A DNA stretch of 8,616 nucleotides from an uncultured Lutibacter sp. (GTDB lineage Bacteria > Bacteroidota > Bacteroidia > Flavobacteriales > Flavobacteriaceae): positions 1 to 8,616 of the forward strand of contig CAJXUO010000033.1 of NCBI GenBank assembly GCA_913061425.1, given 5' to 3'. Under the pieces are notes generated by a model. The model did not search any database. It was not told the origin of the DNA and worked only from the letters and a program-made list of their open reading frames with translations. A program made the position numbers and the translations under genes. Shown piece by piece: positions 1-7,279 of the stretch (positions are counted from its first letter, which is position 1; each line of letters opens with the position of its first letter).

Positions 1-46
1 AGATGTAGAGAGGTCTCGTGGGCTCGGAGATGTGTATAAGAGACAG
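1..46 (+). other. Residual Illumina Nextera i7 adapter (sequencing artefact, not genomic)
   Basis: Bases 13-46 equal the 34-nt Nextera read-2 primer, starting GTCTCGTGGGCTCGG and ending in the 19-bp Tn5 mosaic end AGATGTGTATAAGAGACAG at 28-46. Bases 5-12 (GTAGAGAG) match the i7 index I remember as N707, and bases 1-4 (AGAT) match the last bases of the P7 flow-cell arm. The order P7 arm, index, read-2 primer, mosaic end is exactly that of an intact library adapter. This is synthetic sequence left at a contig end. It should be trimmed, and genomic DNA starts at 47. It is not evidence of a Tn5 transposon, because no IS50 or transposase sequence accompanies it. Confidence 0.98.
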
Positions 47-59
47 GAATAATTTTATC

Positions 60-67
60 TATATTTG
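60..67 (+). promoter_or_regulatory. Predicted -7 promoter box of the FAS1 lipoprotein gene
   Basis: TATATTTG fits the Bacteroidota sigma-A -7 consensus TAnnTTTG. Transcription would start near 74, giving a leader of about 23 nt. The matching -33 TTG should lie 17-23 bp upstream, where the window holds adapter, so that half of the promoter is missing from this assembly and cannot be assessed. Confidence 0.6.
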
Positions 68-97
68 TTCAATAATTAAAATAAAAAAATTGAACAA
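65..97. repeat. Perfect 9-bp inverted repeat spanning the promoter box and start codon
   Basis: TTGTTCAAT (65-73) and ATTGAACAA (89-97) are perfect reverse complements separated by 15 A-rich bases. The left arm overlaps the end of the -7 box and the right arm runs into the A of the ATG at 97. The left arm would lie just upstream of the predicted transcript start, so a two-half-site protein-binding operator is more plausible than an mRNA hairpin. In such AT-rich DNA chance is also possible. Confidence 0.4.
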
Positions 98-1503
98 TGA
101 AAAACATTAAACAAAAACTTACACAAAAATTTCCATTTCTATTCTTAGTCATGGTTTTGAGCTCTACATTATTATTCGTTAGTTGTAATGATGATGATAA
201 CGATGATATGATAATTGAAATCATTCAACCTACAGAAACTATAGTTGGAATAGCAGCAAGTAATCCTGATTTTTCAACATTAGTAAGTATTCTTTCAATG
301 CCAGAATTTTCAGATTTATTTGCGGCAGCAAATAATCCAGATGCTGAATTAACTGTATTTGCACCAAATAATACTGCTTTCAGTAATTTGTTAACTGCAC
401 TTGGAAAATCTAGTTTAAGTGAATTACCTATTGATTTAGTTAGAGAAATTATAGAATATCATATACTAGGTCAAAAAGTACTATCTACTCAATTAACAAA
501 TGGTACAGTTTATACATTATTACCTTATGAAACTATATCAATAGATTTAGCCTCAGGTGTAAAAATAAATACTGCAAATGTTATTGCTGCTGATTTAGAA
601 GCAACGAATGGAGTGATTCATGTTGTTGATACTGTATTGTTACCTTCATTTGTAACAAACGCATTAGGTTCAATATCAGAAGTATTCTTATTTGAAAATG
701 AGTATTCTATATTGAGTGCTGCACTTAAAAAAGCAAATTTATTAAACACAGTTTCAACAACTCAAGGTTTAACTTTGTTTGCTCCAAGCAATGATGCATT
801 TGTAGCTGCAGGAATTACTTCTTTAGATGGTTTAGATGCTGCTGCTTTATCGCCTATATTATTATACCATGTTTTAGGTGCAAAAGTATTATCCAGTGAA
901 TTACCTGCTGATGGAGTTGCAACAACGTTGAGTGATAACCAAAATATTTATTTAGGATATTTAACTAATTCTGTACTTATTAATGGGTTAACCCAAATTA
1001 CAGAAGTAGATATCGAAAAAAATAATGGAGTAGTACATAAAATTAATAGAACTTTAGTACCACCAGCACCAAATGTAATTGATATTGCTGTTGCTTTATC
1101 TCAAGCGGAAAATCCAGAATTCACAGTTCTTGTAAGTCTATTAACCTCTCCTGCATATAGTGGTATTACTCAAGCCATTATCGATTCAGATAATATTACA
1201 GTATTTGCACCAACCGATGCAGCTTTTGCTGAAATATCTTCAGTAATACCAACATTAACAGAGGCACAAATTAGTGACATTCTTTTATACCATGCTGTAG
1301 GAGCCAGAGTGTTTAGTACTGATTTGTCTGATGGTCAAGTAGTTGAAATGCTAAATACACAAGATATTACAGTAAATATTGGAAGTGGTGGCGTTTCCTT
1401 GACAGATTCAACTTCTGATGTAGCAAACGTTTTAGAAGTAAACATTCAAGGTAGCAATGGTGTTATTCATGTTATAGACAAAGTATTGCTCCCTACACTT
1501 TAA
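97..1503 (+). CDS. Surface lipoprotein with three fasciclin (FAS1) domains
   Basis: This 468-residue protein starts with a lipoprotein signal peptide: a basic N-terminus, a hydrophobic core at about residues 12-28 and the lipobox FVSC with Cys30. The mature end is NDDDNDD, an acidic stretch like the lipoprotein export signals that send Bacteroidota lipoproteins to the cell surface. Three FAS1 domains follow at about 47-184, 191-323 and 327-468. Each shows the H1 motif (TVFAPNNTAF 86-95, LTLFAPSNDAF 225-235, ITVFAPTDAAF 367-377), a central YH motif (121, 257, 398) and the H2 motif (NGVIHVVDTVLLP 171-183, NGVVHKINRTLVP 310-322, NGVIHVIDKVLLP 454-466). FAS1 domains are adhesion or ligand-binding modules without known catalysis, so a role in adhesion, biofilm or extracellular-matrix contact is inferred, and the partner is unknown. 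The last domain ends at the C-terminus, so the protein is complete. A terminator follows, so the gene is probably transcribed separately from the receptor downstream. Confidence 0.93.
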   Translation: MKNIKQKLTQKFPFLFLVMVLSSTLLFVSCNDDDNDDMIIEIIQPTETIVGIAASNPDFSTLVSILSMPEFSDLFAAANNPDAELTVFAPNNTAFSNLLTALGKSSLSELPIDLVREIIEYHILGQKVLSTQLTNGTVYTLLPYETISIDLASGVKINTANVIAADLEATNGVIHVVDTVLLPSFVTNALGSISEVFLFENEYSILSAALKKANLLNTVSTTQGLTLFAPSNDAFVAAGITSLDGLDAAALSPILLYHVLGAKVLSSELPADGVATTLSDNQNIYLGYLTNSVLINGLTQITEVDIEKNNGVVHKINRTLVPPAPNVIDIAVALSQAENPEFTVLVSLLTSPAYSGITQAIIDSDNITVFAPTDAAFAEISSVIPTLTEAQISDILLYHAVGARVFSTDLSDGQVVEMLNTQDITVNIGSGGVSLTDSTSDVANVLEVNIQGSNGVIHVIDKVLLPTL

Positions 1504-1517
1504 TAGTTTTTTATTAG

Positions 1518-1555
1518 TATAGTTAGTTAGTTAGTTTGTTTGTTAGTTAACTATA
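1518..1555 (+). repeat. AGTT/TTTG tetranucleotide tract flanked by an 8-bp inverted repeat
   Basis: Downstream of the FAS1 gene, 1521-1550 is a degenerate run of four-base units (AGTT three times, then TTTG-like units and TTAG). Its flanks, TATAGTTA (1518-1525) and TAACTATA (1548-1555), are perfect reverse complements, so the tract can form a weak AT-rich hairpin directly ahead of the main terminator. It lies outside coding sequence, so length changes would not shift a frame. Confidence 0.45.
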
Positions 1556-1600
1556 ATTGTCGATAGAGGAATCTTCTTCTGTCGGCAATTCTTTATTTTT
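1555..1600 (+). terminator. Rho-independent terminator after the FAS1 gene
   Basis: Bases 1555-1570 pair with 1575-1590 to form a stem of up to 16 bp around the four-base loop ATCT. The inner and outer parts are mostly Watson-Crick pairs, with three G-U wobbles. A T-rich tail, CTTTATTTTT (1591-1600), follows directly. This is the strongest hairpin of the left intergenic region and separates the FAS1 transcript from the receptor gene. Confidence 0.75.
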
Positions 1601-1601
1601 G
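1594..1601 (+). promoter_or_regulatory. Predicted -7 promoter box of the TonB-dependent receptor gene
   Basis: TATTTTTG fits TAnnTTTG and would start transcription near 1608, about 16 nt before the ATG at 1624. The box lies in the T-rich tail of the preceding terminator. I see no TTG at the expected -33 spacing of 17-23 bp, so the site is a partial match. A T-rich tail followed by G can also produce the motif by chance. Confidence 0.45.
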
Positions 1602-1623
1602 TAAAAATTATTAAATCAAAAAA

Positions 1624-4032
1624 ATGAAATTGAAAAAGTATTTATTTTTTATTCTAGTAACCTTAAGCTTTGAGATGTTTGCTCAAGCCGGAACAATCAA
1701 AGGAAGAATTTCTAATGAAATAAACAATAATTCTATCAAAGGCGCAGCCATACTGATCGAAAACACAGAGATTGGCACAACTTCTGATGAAAATGGAAAT
1801 TACTTATTAGAAAACTTAACTCCTGGAAATTACACTATAACTGTTAGTTTTTTAGGTTTTGAAAGTACTGTATTTTATGATATAAATGTTCCTACCAATA
1901 AATTCGTTACATTGGACATAACATTACTTGAAGAAACAAGTAGTTTAGATGAAATCCAATTAGAAGTTTCGCCTTTTAAAAAATCTAAAGAATCTCCAAT
2001 AAATCTTCAAAAAATAAGTGCTGAAGAAATTTATCGTAATCCTGGAGGGAATAGAGATATTTCTAAAGTAATACAAATATTACCTGGAGTTGGTTCGACA
2101 GTTTCTTTTAGAAATGATATTATAGTAAGAGGTGGCGCTCCAAATGAAAACCGTTTTTACCTTGATGGTATAGAAGTGCCAAATATCAATCACTTTGCAA
2201 CACAAGGATCTTCAGGAGGTCCTGTAGGAATGATAAATGTAAACTTTATAAAAAATGTTGAATTCTATTCTGGTACTTTTCCAGCAAATAGAGGAAACAC
2301 ATTAAGTTCAATTCTTGAATTTGAACAAATAACTGGAAACAAAGAAAAACTTACTGGAACTTTTTTATTAGGCTCTTCTGACGCAGGAATAACATTAGAC
2401 GGCCCTATGGGTGAAAAATCTACTTTTATTTTATCAGCTAGACGCTCTTATTTGCAAGCTTTATTTAAGTTAATCAACTTACCTTTTTTACCTACTTATA
2501 ACGACTTTCAATACAAGCAATCAATAGATATTAATGAGAAAAACAAACTTACTATTATAGGTTTAGGCGCAATTGATGATTTTAAAATAAATACAGAAGC
2601 AAATGAAGGAGTTACTGACCAAGAAACTATCGATAGAAACAATTATATTCTTGGAAATATTCCTATAAACTCTCAATGGAATTATACTGTTGGAATCAAT
2701 TGGAAACATTATTCTGAAAACAGTAACCAAACTTTTGTTTTAAGTAGAAATCACTTAAGTAATAGCGCAAATAAATATTTAAATAATGACGAACAACTAA
2801 GTAATTTACTTCTTGATTATGAATCTGAAGAAATTGAAACAAAATTCAGGTTTGAAAATACAAGTTGGAATAAAGGCTGGAAAATAAATTTTGGCGTTGG
2901 ACTTGAAAATAGCACCTACAAGAATTCAACATTCAATAAAAGACAAATTAATAATACTGTTCAAACAATTGATTTTAATTCTAAAATTAACTTCAATAAA
3001 TTTGCTGCATTTGGTCAAGTAAGTCGTTCTTTTTTTAATGACAACTTATCATTATCTGCTGGTTTTAGAACAGATTTTAATGATTATTCTAATGAAATGA
3101 ATAACCCTTTAAAACAATTTTCTCCAAGGTTTTCTGCCTCATATGCTATAAATGAGAAACTAAGTCTAGGTTTGAGTCTTGGAAAATACTTCCAACTTCC
3201 GCCTTATACTATTTTAGGATATAGAGACAATAATAATAATATCCTGATCAATAAAGAAAATAGGGTGACATACATAGAAAACAATCAAATTAGTACAGGT
3301 TTAGAATACAGACCTACCAAGTATTCTAAAATATCATTGGAAAGTTTTTACAAAAAGTATGATAAGTATCCATTTTTACTTGATAAAAATATTTCACTTG
3401 CCAATCTTGGCGCTGATTTTGGTGTCATTGGAAACGAAGCTGCAAACTCAACTTCATCAGGAAAAAGTTACGGTATAGAATTGATGATGCAACAAAAATT
3501 AAGTAATAAAATTTATGGAATTTTATCATACACCTATGTGAGAAGTGAATTCAAAGACAGTAATAATAAATACGTTCCTTCATCATGGGACAATAAACAT
3601 ATTTTTAATATTGTTGTAGGAAAAAAATTAGCGAAAAACTGGGAAGTTGGCGCGAAGTTTAGACTTTTAGGTGGAGCTCCATACACTCCTTATGATGTTG
3701 AATTATCATCAACTAAAGAAATTTGGGATGTAAGTCAACAGGGTATAAATGATTGGAGTCGATTGAATACTGAAAGAAACCCAACTTCACATTCCTTAGA
3801 TTTAAGAGTTGACAAGAAATGGTATTTTGATAAATGGTATTTAAATGCTTATTTAGATATACAAAATGCATATGGTGCGAAAATTGAAACTCAATCTTTC
3901 TTAGATGTAGTTAGAGATGGAAATGGAAATCCGGTTGAAAACCCAACTGACAACCAGAGATATCAGACATATTCTATAGAAAATGAATCTGGAAATGTTT
4001 TGCCTTCTATCGGTATTATGATTGGTTTTTAA
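1624..4032 (+). CDS. TonB-dependent outer-membrane receptor with carboxypeptidase-regulatory-like N-domain
   Basis: The 802-residue protein has a signal peptide (residues 1-20, probable cleavage MFA|QAG). A carboxypeptidase-regulatory-like beta-sandwich follows at about 23-105, with the typical segment GTTSDENGNYLLENLTPGNY. The plug domain spans about 122-235 and includes IVRGGAPNENRFYLDGIEVP (167-186). The rest is a beta-barrel ending in the outer-membrane signature of a terminal Phe (GIMIGF). Such proteins import ligands across the outer membrane using TonB-ExbB-ExbD energy. At about 800 residues it is shorter than SusC-type receptors (about 1000), and no SusD-like gene is adjacent, so glycan uptake is not supported. 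Siderophore, peptide or another ligand remains open. The ATG was chosen because it directly precedes the signal peptide. The gene is complete and appears monocistronic, with no strong terminator before ddl. Confidence 0.94.
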   Translation: MKLKKYLFFILVTLSFEMFAQAGTIKGRISNEINNNSIKGAAILIENTEIGTTSDENGNYLLENLTPGNYTITVSFLGFESTVFYDINVPTNKFVTLDITLLEETSSLDEIQLEVSPFKKSKESPINLQKISAEEIYRNPGGNRDISKVIQILPGVGSTVSFRNDIIVRGGAPNENRFYLDGIEVPNINHFATQGSSGGPVGMINVNFIKNVEFYSGTFPANRGNTLSSILEFEQITGNKEKLTGTFLLGSSDAGITLDGPMGEKSTFILSARRSYLQALFKLINLPFLPTYNDFQYKQSIDINEKNKLTIIGLGAIDDFKINTEANEGVTDQETIDRNNYILGNIPINSQWNYTVGINWKHYSENSNQTFVLSRNHLSNSANKYLNNDEQLSNLLLDYESEEIETKFRFENTSWNKGWKINFGVGLENSTYKNSTFNKRQINNTVQTIDFNSKINFNKFAAFGQVSRSFFNDNLSLSAGFRTDFNDYSNEMNNPLKQFSPRFSASYAINEKLSLGLSLGKYFQLPPYTILGYRDNNNNILINKENRVTYIENNQISTGLEYRPTKYSKISLESFYKKYDKYPFLLDKNISLANLGADFGVIGNEAANSTSSGKSYGIELMMQQKLSNKIYGILSYTYVRSEFKDSNNKYVPSSWDNKHIFNIVVGKKLAKNWEVGAKFRLLGGAPYTPYDVELSSTKEIWDVSQQGINDWSRLNTERNPTSHSLDLRVDKKWYFDKWYLNAYLDIQNAYGAKIETQSFLDVVRDGNGNPVENPTDNQRYQTYSIENESGNVLPSIGIMIGF

Positions 4033-4063
4033 TAATTATTCAAAGTAGAGTTATTTCTTTTTG

Positions 4064-4071
4064 TATTTTTG
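4064..4071 (+). promoter_or_regulatory. Predicted -7 promoter box of the ddl-coaD operon
   Basis: TATTTTTG fits TAnnTTTG and predicts a transcript start near 4078, about 13 nt ahead of the ATG at 4091. No TTG is seen at the right -33 distance. If the box is real, the in-frame TTG at 4061 lies upstream of the transcript start and cannot serve as the start codon of ddl. Confidence 0.5.
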
Positions 4072-4090
4072 TTTTAAAGCAAATTATCTA

Positions 4091-5062
4091 ATGAAGAAAA
4101 ACATTGCTGTTGTGATGGGAGGTTACTCATCAGAATATAAAATATCATTAAAAAGTGGGCAAGTTGTTTGTGACAACTTAGACAAAAATAAATACAACGT
4201 TTTTGCGGTTAATATTTTTAAAGATAAGTGGGTTTTGGTACAAAACGAAATCGAATATCTTATTAATAAGCATGATTTTTCTGCAACAATAAATAATCAG
4301 AAAACAACTTTTGATTGTGTTTTCAATGCTATACATGGAAGTCCGGGAGAAGATGGACAATTAGTTTCATATTTTGAGTTATTGAACATTCCACATACTT
4401 CAGCTCCTTCATATCAAATGGGACTCACTTTTAATAAAAGAGATTGCCTAAGTGTTTTAAAACCTTACGGAATTAAAATGGCTACTTCTTATTATTTAAA
4501 TCTTGGCGACAGCTTAAATGAACAAGAAATAATTGATACCGTTGGTTTACCATGTTTTGTAAAAGCCAATAAAGCAGGAAGCAGTTTTGGAATTACCAAA
4601 GTGAATAAAAAACAAGATTTAAAACAAGCCATTGAAACTTCATTTAAAGAAGATGATGAAATTATCATTGAATCTTTTCTTGATGGAACTGAAGTTTCTG
4701 TAGGTGTTATAACCTATAAAGGTGAAGTAAAAGTCTTACCAATTACAGAAATAGTTTCGGAAAATGATTTCTTTGATTACGAAGCAAAATACCTCGGGAA
4801 ATCACAAGAGATAACTCCTGCAAGAATATCTGAAAAGGAAACAGAACGTGTAAATGAAGTTGCTAAAAAAGTCTATACCTTATTAAAAATGAATGGATTT
4901 TCTCGAAGCGAATACATTCTTATTGATGGCGAACCTCACATGATAGAAATAAATACGGTTCCTGGATTGACAACTGAAAGTATTTTACCACAACAAGCAA
5001 ACAAAGCAGGAATAAGTCTTGAAGATTTATTCGGAAATGCTATTGAAGAAGCATTGAAATAA
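4091..5062 (+). CDS. ddl: D-alanine--D-alanine ligase
   Basis: This cytoplasmic ATP-grasp enzyme joins two D-alanines for the peptidoglycan stem peptide. From the ATG at 4091 the protein has 323 residues. It opens with KKNIAVVMGGYSSEYKISL, where Glu15 matches the catalytic Glu of E. coli DdlB. Further family motifs are HGSPGEDG (82-89), the ATP-binding loop KANKAGSSFGITKV (158-171), YEAKY (230-234, the Lys-Tyr pair of D-Ala-D-Ala-type ligases rather than the VanA D-Ala-D-Lac type), Arg272 in GFSRSEY, and the metal-binding EINTVPG (286-292). A 10-codon upstream extension from TTG 4061 would add MYFCFKANYL, which does not look like the family, so ATG 4091 is preferred. An 18-bp gap to coaD points to one operon. 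The substrate-specificity motif predicts a vancomycin-precursor-unmodified cell wall. Confidence 0.96.
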   Translation: MKKNIAVVMGGYSSEYKISLKSGQVVCDNLDKNKYNVFAVNIFKDKWVLVQNEIEYLINKHDFSATINNQKTTFDCVFNAIHGSPGEDGQLVSYFELLNIPHTSAPSYQMGLTFNKRDCLSVLKPYGIKMATSYYLNLGDSLNEQEIIDTVGLPCFVKANKAGSSFGITKVNKKQDLKQAIETSFKEDDEIIIESFLDGTEVSVGVITYKGEVKVLPITEIVSENDFFDYEAKYLGKSQEITPARISEKETERVNEVAKKVYTLLKMNGFSRSEYILIDGEPHMIEINTVPGLTTESILPQQANKAGISLEDLFGNAIEEALK

Positions 5063-5080
5063 TTATTGTAAATTTATAAA

Positions 5081-5542
5081 ATGAGAAGAGCATTATTTCC
5101 AGGATCTTTTGATCCAATTACTTTAGGTCATTATGACATTATTAAACGTGGTATTCATCTTTTTGATGAAGTCATAGTAGCAATTGGAGTGAATTCTGAA
5201 AAAAAATATATGTTTTCATTGGAAGAAAGAAAGCAGTTTTTAGAAGAGTCGTTTAAAAACGAGCCAAATGTTAAAGTGGTGGATTATACAGGATTAACGA
5301 TTGATTTTTGTAAAAAAGTTAATGCCCAATTTATTTTAAGAGGTCTTCGAAACCCTGCAGATTTTGAATTTGAAAAAGCGATTGCTCATACCAACAGAAA
5401 ACTCTCTAAAATAGAAACAGTATTCTTATTAACAGCAGCCAAAACTTCATTTATTAGCTCTAGTATTGTACGTGAAGTAATTAAAAATAATGGAGATTAT
5501 ACTGTTCTCGTTCCTGATAGTGTTCGTGTAAAATTAAAATAA
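5081..5542 (+). CDS. coaD: Phosphopantetheine adenylyltransferase
   Basis: CoaD transfers AMP from ATP to 4'-phosphopantetheine, giving dephospho-CoA in the fourth step of coenzyme A synthesis. It is a cytoplasmic nucleotidyltransferase. The 153-residue length is normal for the family. The sequence shows PGSFDPIT (7-14) followed by the nucleotide-binding TLGH (14-17), RGLRNPADFEFE (88-97) and the C-terminal ISSSIVRE (125-132), all diagnostic. It lies 18 bp after ddl with no promoter box in the gap, so it is probably cotranscribed. Its TAA is immediately followed by the stop codon of the opposing SulP gene, leaving no room for a dedicated terminator. Confidence 0.97.
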   Translation: MRRALFPGSFDPITLGHYDIIKRGIHLFDEVIVAIGVNSEKKYMFSLEERKQFLEESFKNEPNVKVVDYTGLTIDFCKKVNAQFILRGLRNPADFEFEKAIAHTNRKLSKIETVFLLTAAKTSFISSSIVREVIKNNGDYTVLVPDSVRVKLK

Positions 5543-7165
5543 CTACAACTTATATTCCGAAAGAGGTTTTGTAAATGCCTCTGGATTTTCAGCCAAGTGA
5601 TATCTTGGATCCTCAATATCCTCAACAATTACTTCTCTGAATTTTGGACTTGCCTTATATAATAACACCTTACAATCTGTGCTTAAATGTTTCAATTTGA
5701 TTGACTTTCCTTCTGCTTCGTATTTATTTACCAATGTGAAAATAGCCTCTAATGCAGAATGATCACTTATTCTTGCTTCTACAAAATCAATCTCAACATT
5801 TTTAGGATCGTTTTTAGCATCAAATTTATCATTAAATGCTGTTATAGAACCAAAGAATAAAGGGCCCCAAATTTCATACACTTTCGTTCCGTCAGTCTTC
5901 ACACGCTTACGTGCACGAATACGTCTTGCGCTTTCCCAAGCGAAAACCAATGCACTTACAATAACTCCAGCAATTACTGCAATTGCTAAATCAAAAATTA
6001 CTGTTAGTCCAGAAACTAATATCAATACAAAAACATCCGTCTTTGGAATCTTATTCATTATTCTAAAACTAGACCATGCAAAAGTACCTACAACAACCAT
6101 AAACATTACTCCTACTAATGCAGAGATAGGAACTTGTTCAATTAATCCTGAAGCGAATAAAATAAAGGCCAATAAGGTCAATGCAGCAACAACTCCAGAA
6201 AGTCTTGTTCTACCTCCTCCTTTTATATTAATTAATGATTGTCCAATCATCGCGCATCCACCCATTCCTCCGAAAAGTCCTGTTACAATATTTGCGCCAC
6301 CTTGAGCCAAACATTCTTTATTTGAGTTTCCTCTTGTTTCTGTTAATTCGTCAATTAAATTCAACGTCATTAGAGATTCTATCAAACCAATTGCAGCTAA
6401 TATTAAAGCATAAGGTCCAATAAAAATTAATGTTTCTAAATTGAAAGGAACTTTATTAAATATATCAAATTGAAAAGATGGCAATCCACCTTTTAAGCCT
6501 TCTCCACCTCCATCATGTATAAAACTACCAACTGTTGCTACATCTAAATTTCCAAATATTACAATTCCAGACACAACCAAAATCGCAACCAATGCTTCTG
6601 GCAATTTCTTAGTCAGTTTTGGAAGTCCAAACATGATTGCCATAGTCAATCCTACAAGTCCAATCATAATCCATAATTGAGAACCTTGCATCCACACCTT
6701 ATCTCCTCCTACCGTTTCTTTAAACATTCCTAGTTGCGACAAGAATATCACGATTGCCAGTCCATTCACAAATCCCATCATTACAGGATGTGGAATCAAC
6801 CTCACAAACTTTCCAAGTTTAAAAACTCCAGCAAGCATTTGAATAACACCCATCAAAATAACGGTTGCAAAAAGATAATACAACCCTAATTGTTCACCTT
6901 CAACACCCATAGAATTCCCTTTAGCAACAAGTGCAACCATAACTACTGCTAAGGCTCCAGTTGCTCCACTAATCATTCCAGGACGACCTCCAAAAATTGA
7001 AGTAATCAAACCAACCATAAATGCAGCATACAACCCAACTAATGGGTCTACTCCTGCAACAAATGCAAATGCTACTGCTTCTGGAACTAATGCCAACGCA
7101 ACAGTTAATCCACTTAAAATATCATTTTTAGCATTCGCTGTTCTTTTTCTAATAAAGTCTGTCAT
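5543..7165 (-). CDS. SulP-family inorganic anion transporter with C-terminal STAS domain
   Basis: This 540-residue inner-membrane protein has a hydrophobic SulP/SLC26 transporter region (about 15-412) and a cytoplasmic STAS domain (about 425-515). Family landmarks are the early PEAVAFAFVAGVDPLVGLYA (28-47), GGRPGMISGATGA (59-71), IPHPVMMGFVNGLA (124-137), Glu263 in the GLIESLMTLNL helix at the position of acidic coupling residues in relatives, and GGMGGCAMIGQS (299-310). The STAS part carries ISDHSALEAI (466-475), aligned with the DxS region of anti-sigma-antagonist-like domains. SulP proteins carry sulfate, bicarbonate, dicarboxylates or chloride, and sequence alone does not settle the substrate here. 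Bicarbonate (BicA-like) and sulfate are both possible, and no sulfate-assimilation or carbonic anhydrase gene is adjacent to help. It has its own promoter and opposes coaD end to end. Confidence 0.94.
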   Translation of the reverse strand: MTDFIRKRTANAKNDILSGLTVALALVPEAVAFAFVAGVDPLVGLYAAFMVGLITSIFGGRPGMISGATGALAVVMVALVAKGNSMGVEGEQLGLYYLFATVILMGVIQMLAGVFKLGKFVRLIPHPVMMGFVNGLAIVIFLSQLGMFKETVGGDKVWMQGSQLWIMIGLVGLTMAIMFGLPKLTKKLPEALVAILVVSGIVIFGNLDVATVGSFIHDGGGEGLKGGLPSFQFDIFNKVPFNLETLIFIGPYALILAAIGLIESLMTLNLIDELTETRGNSNKECLAQGGANIVTGLFGGMGGCAMIGQSLINIKGGGRTRLSGVVAALTLLAFILFASGLIEQVPISALVGVMFMVVVGTFAWSSFRIMNKIPKTDVFVLILVSGLTVIFDLAIAVIAGVIVSALVFAWESARRIRARKRVKTDGTKVYEIWGPLFFGSITAFNDKFDAKNDPKNVEIDFVEARISDHSALEAIFTLVNKYEAEGKSIKLKHLSTDCKVLLYKASPKFREVIVEDIEDPRYHLAENPEAFTKPLSEYKL

Positions 7166-7186
7166 TATTCAATTTTTTTGAAGCGC

Positions 7187-7216
7187 CAAAGGTACTCTTT
7201 TAATAGCAAAGCGCAA
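7187..7216 (-). promoter_or_regulatory. Predicted promoter of the SulP gene (TTG-N19-TACCTTTG)
   Basis: On the minus strand TACCTTTG (7194-7187) fits TAnnTTTG, and a TTG (7216-7214) stands 19 bp upstream, the optimal Bacteroidota -33/-7 spacing. The predicted start near 7180 gives a leader of about 15 nt to the ATG at 7165. This is the best complete promoter match in the window. Confidence 0.7.
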
Positions 7217-7279
7217 TAGGCTATTTCTCTAAATTCCTTCAAGTATTCTTTTGTAGCGCACGTGTTTATAATTGATTTA

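Noticed and set aside
28..46. Tn5 mosaic end as evidence of a real transposon
   Set aside because: It is embedded in the exact order of a Nextera library adapter with index and primer, and no transposase or IS50 sequence follows.
1624..4032. SusC-type glycan receptor
   Set aside because: At about 800 residues it is too short, and no SusD-like lipoprotein or glycoside hydrolase is next to it. The FAS1 lipoprotein is not SusD-like.
4061..4090. Upstream TTG start for ddl
   Set aside because: The added residues (MYFCFKANYL) do not resemble Ddl N-termini, and the TTG lies upstream of the predicted transcript start. ATG 4091 begins right at the family's conserved KKNIAVVMGG.
4178..4360. Minus-strand 60-codon open frame within ddl
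   Set aside because: It is antisense to conserved Ddl sequence and has no family resemblance.
6235..6423. Plus-strand 62-codon open frame within the SulP gene
   Set aside because: It is antisense to the most conserved SulP transmembrane segment and is explained as a shadow.
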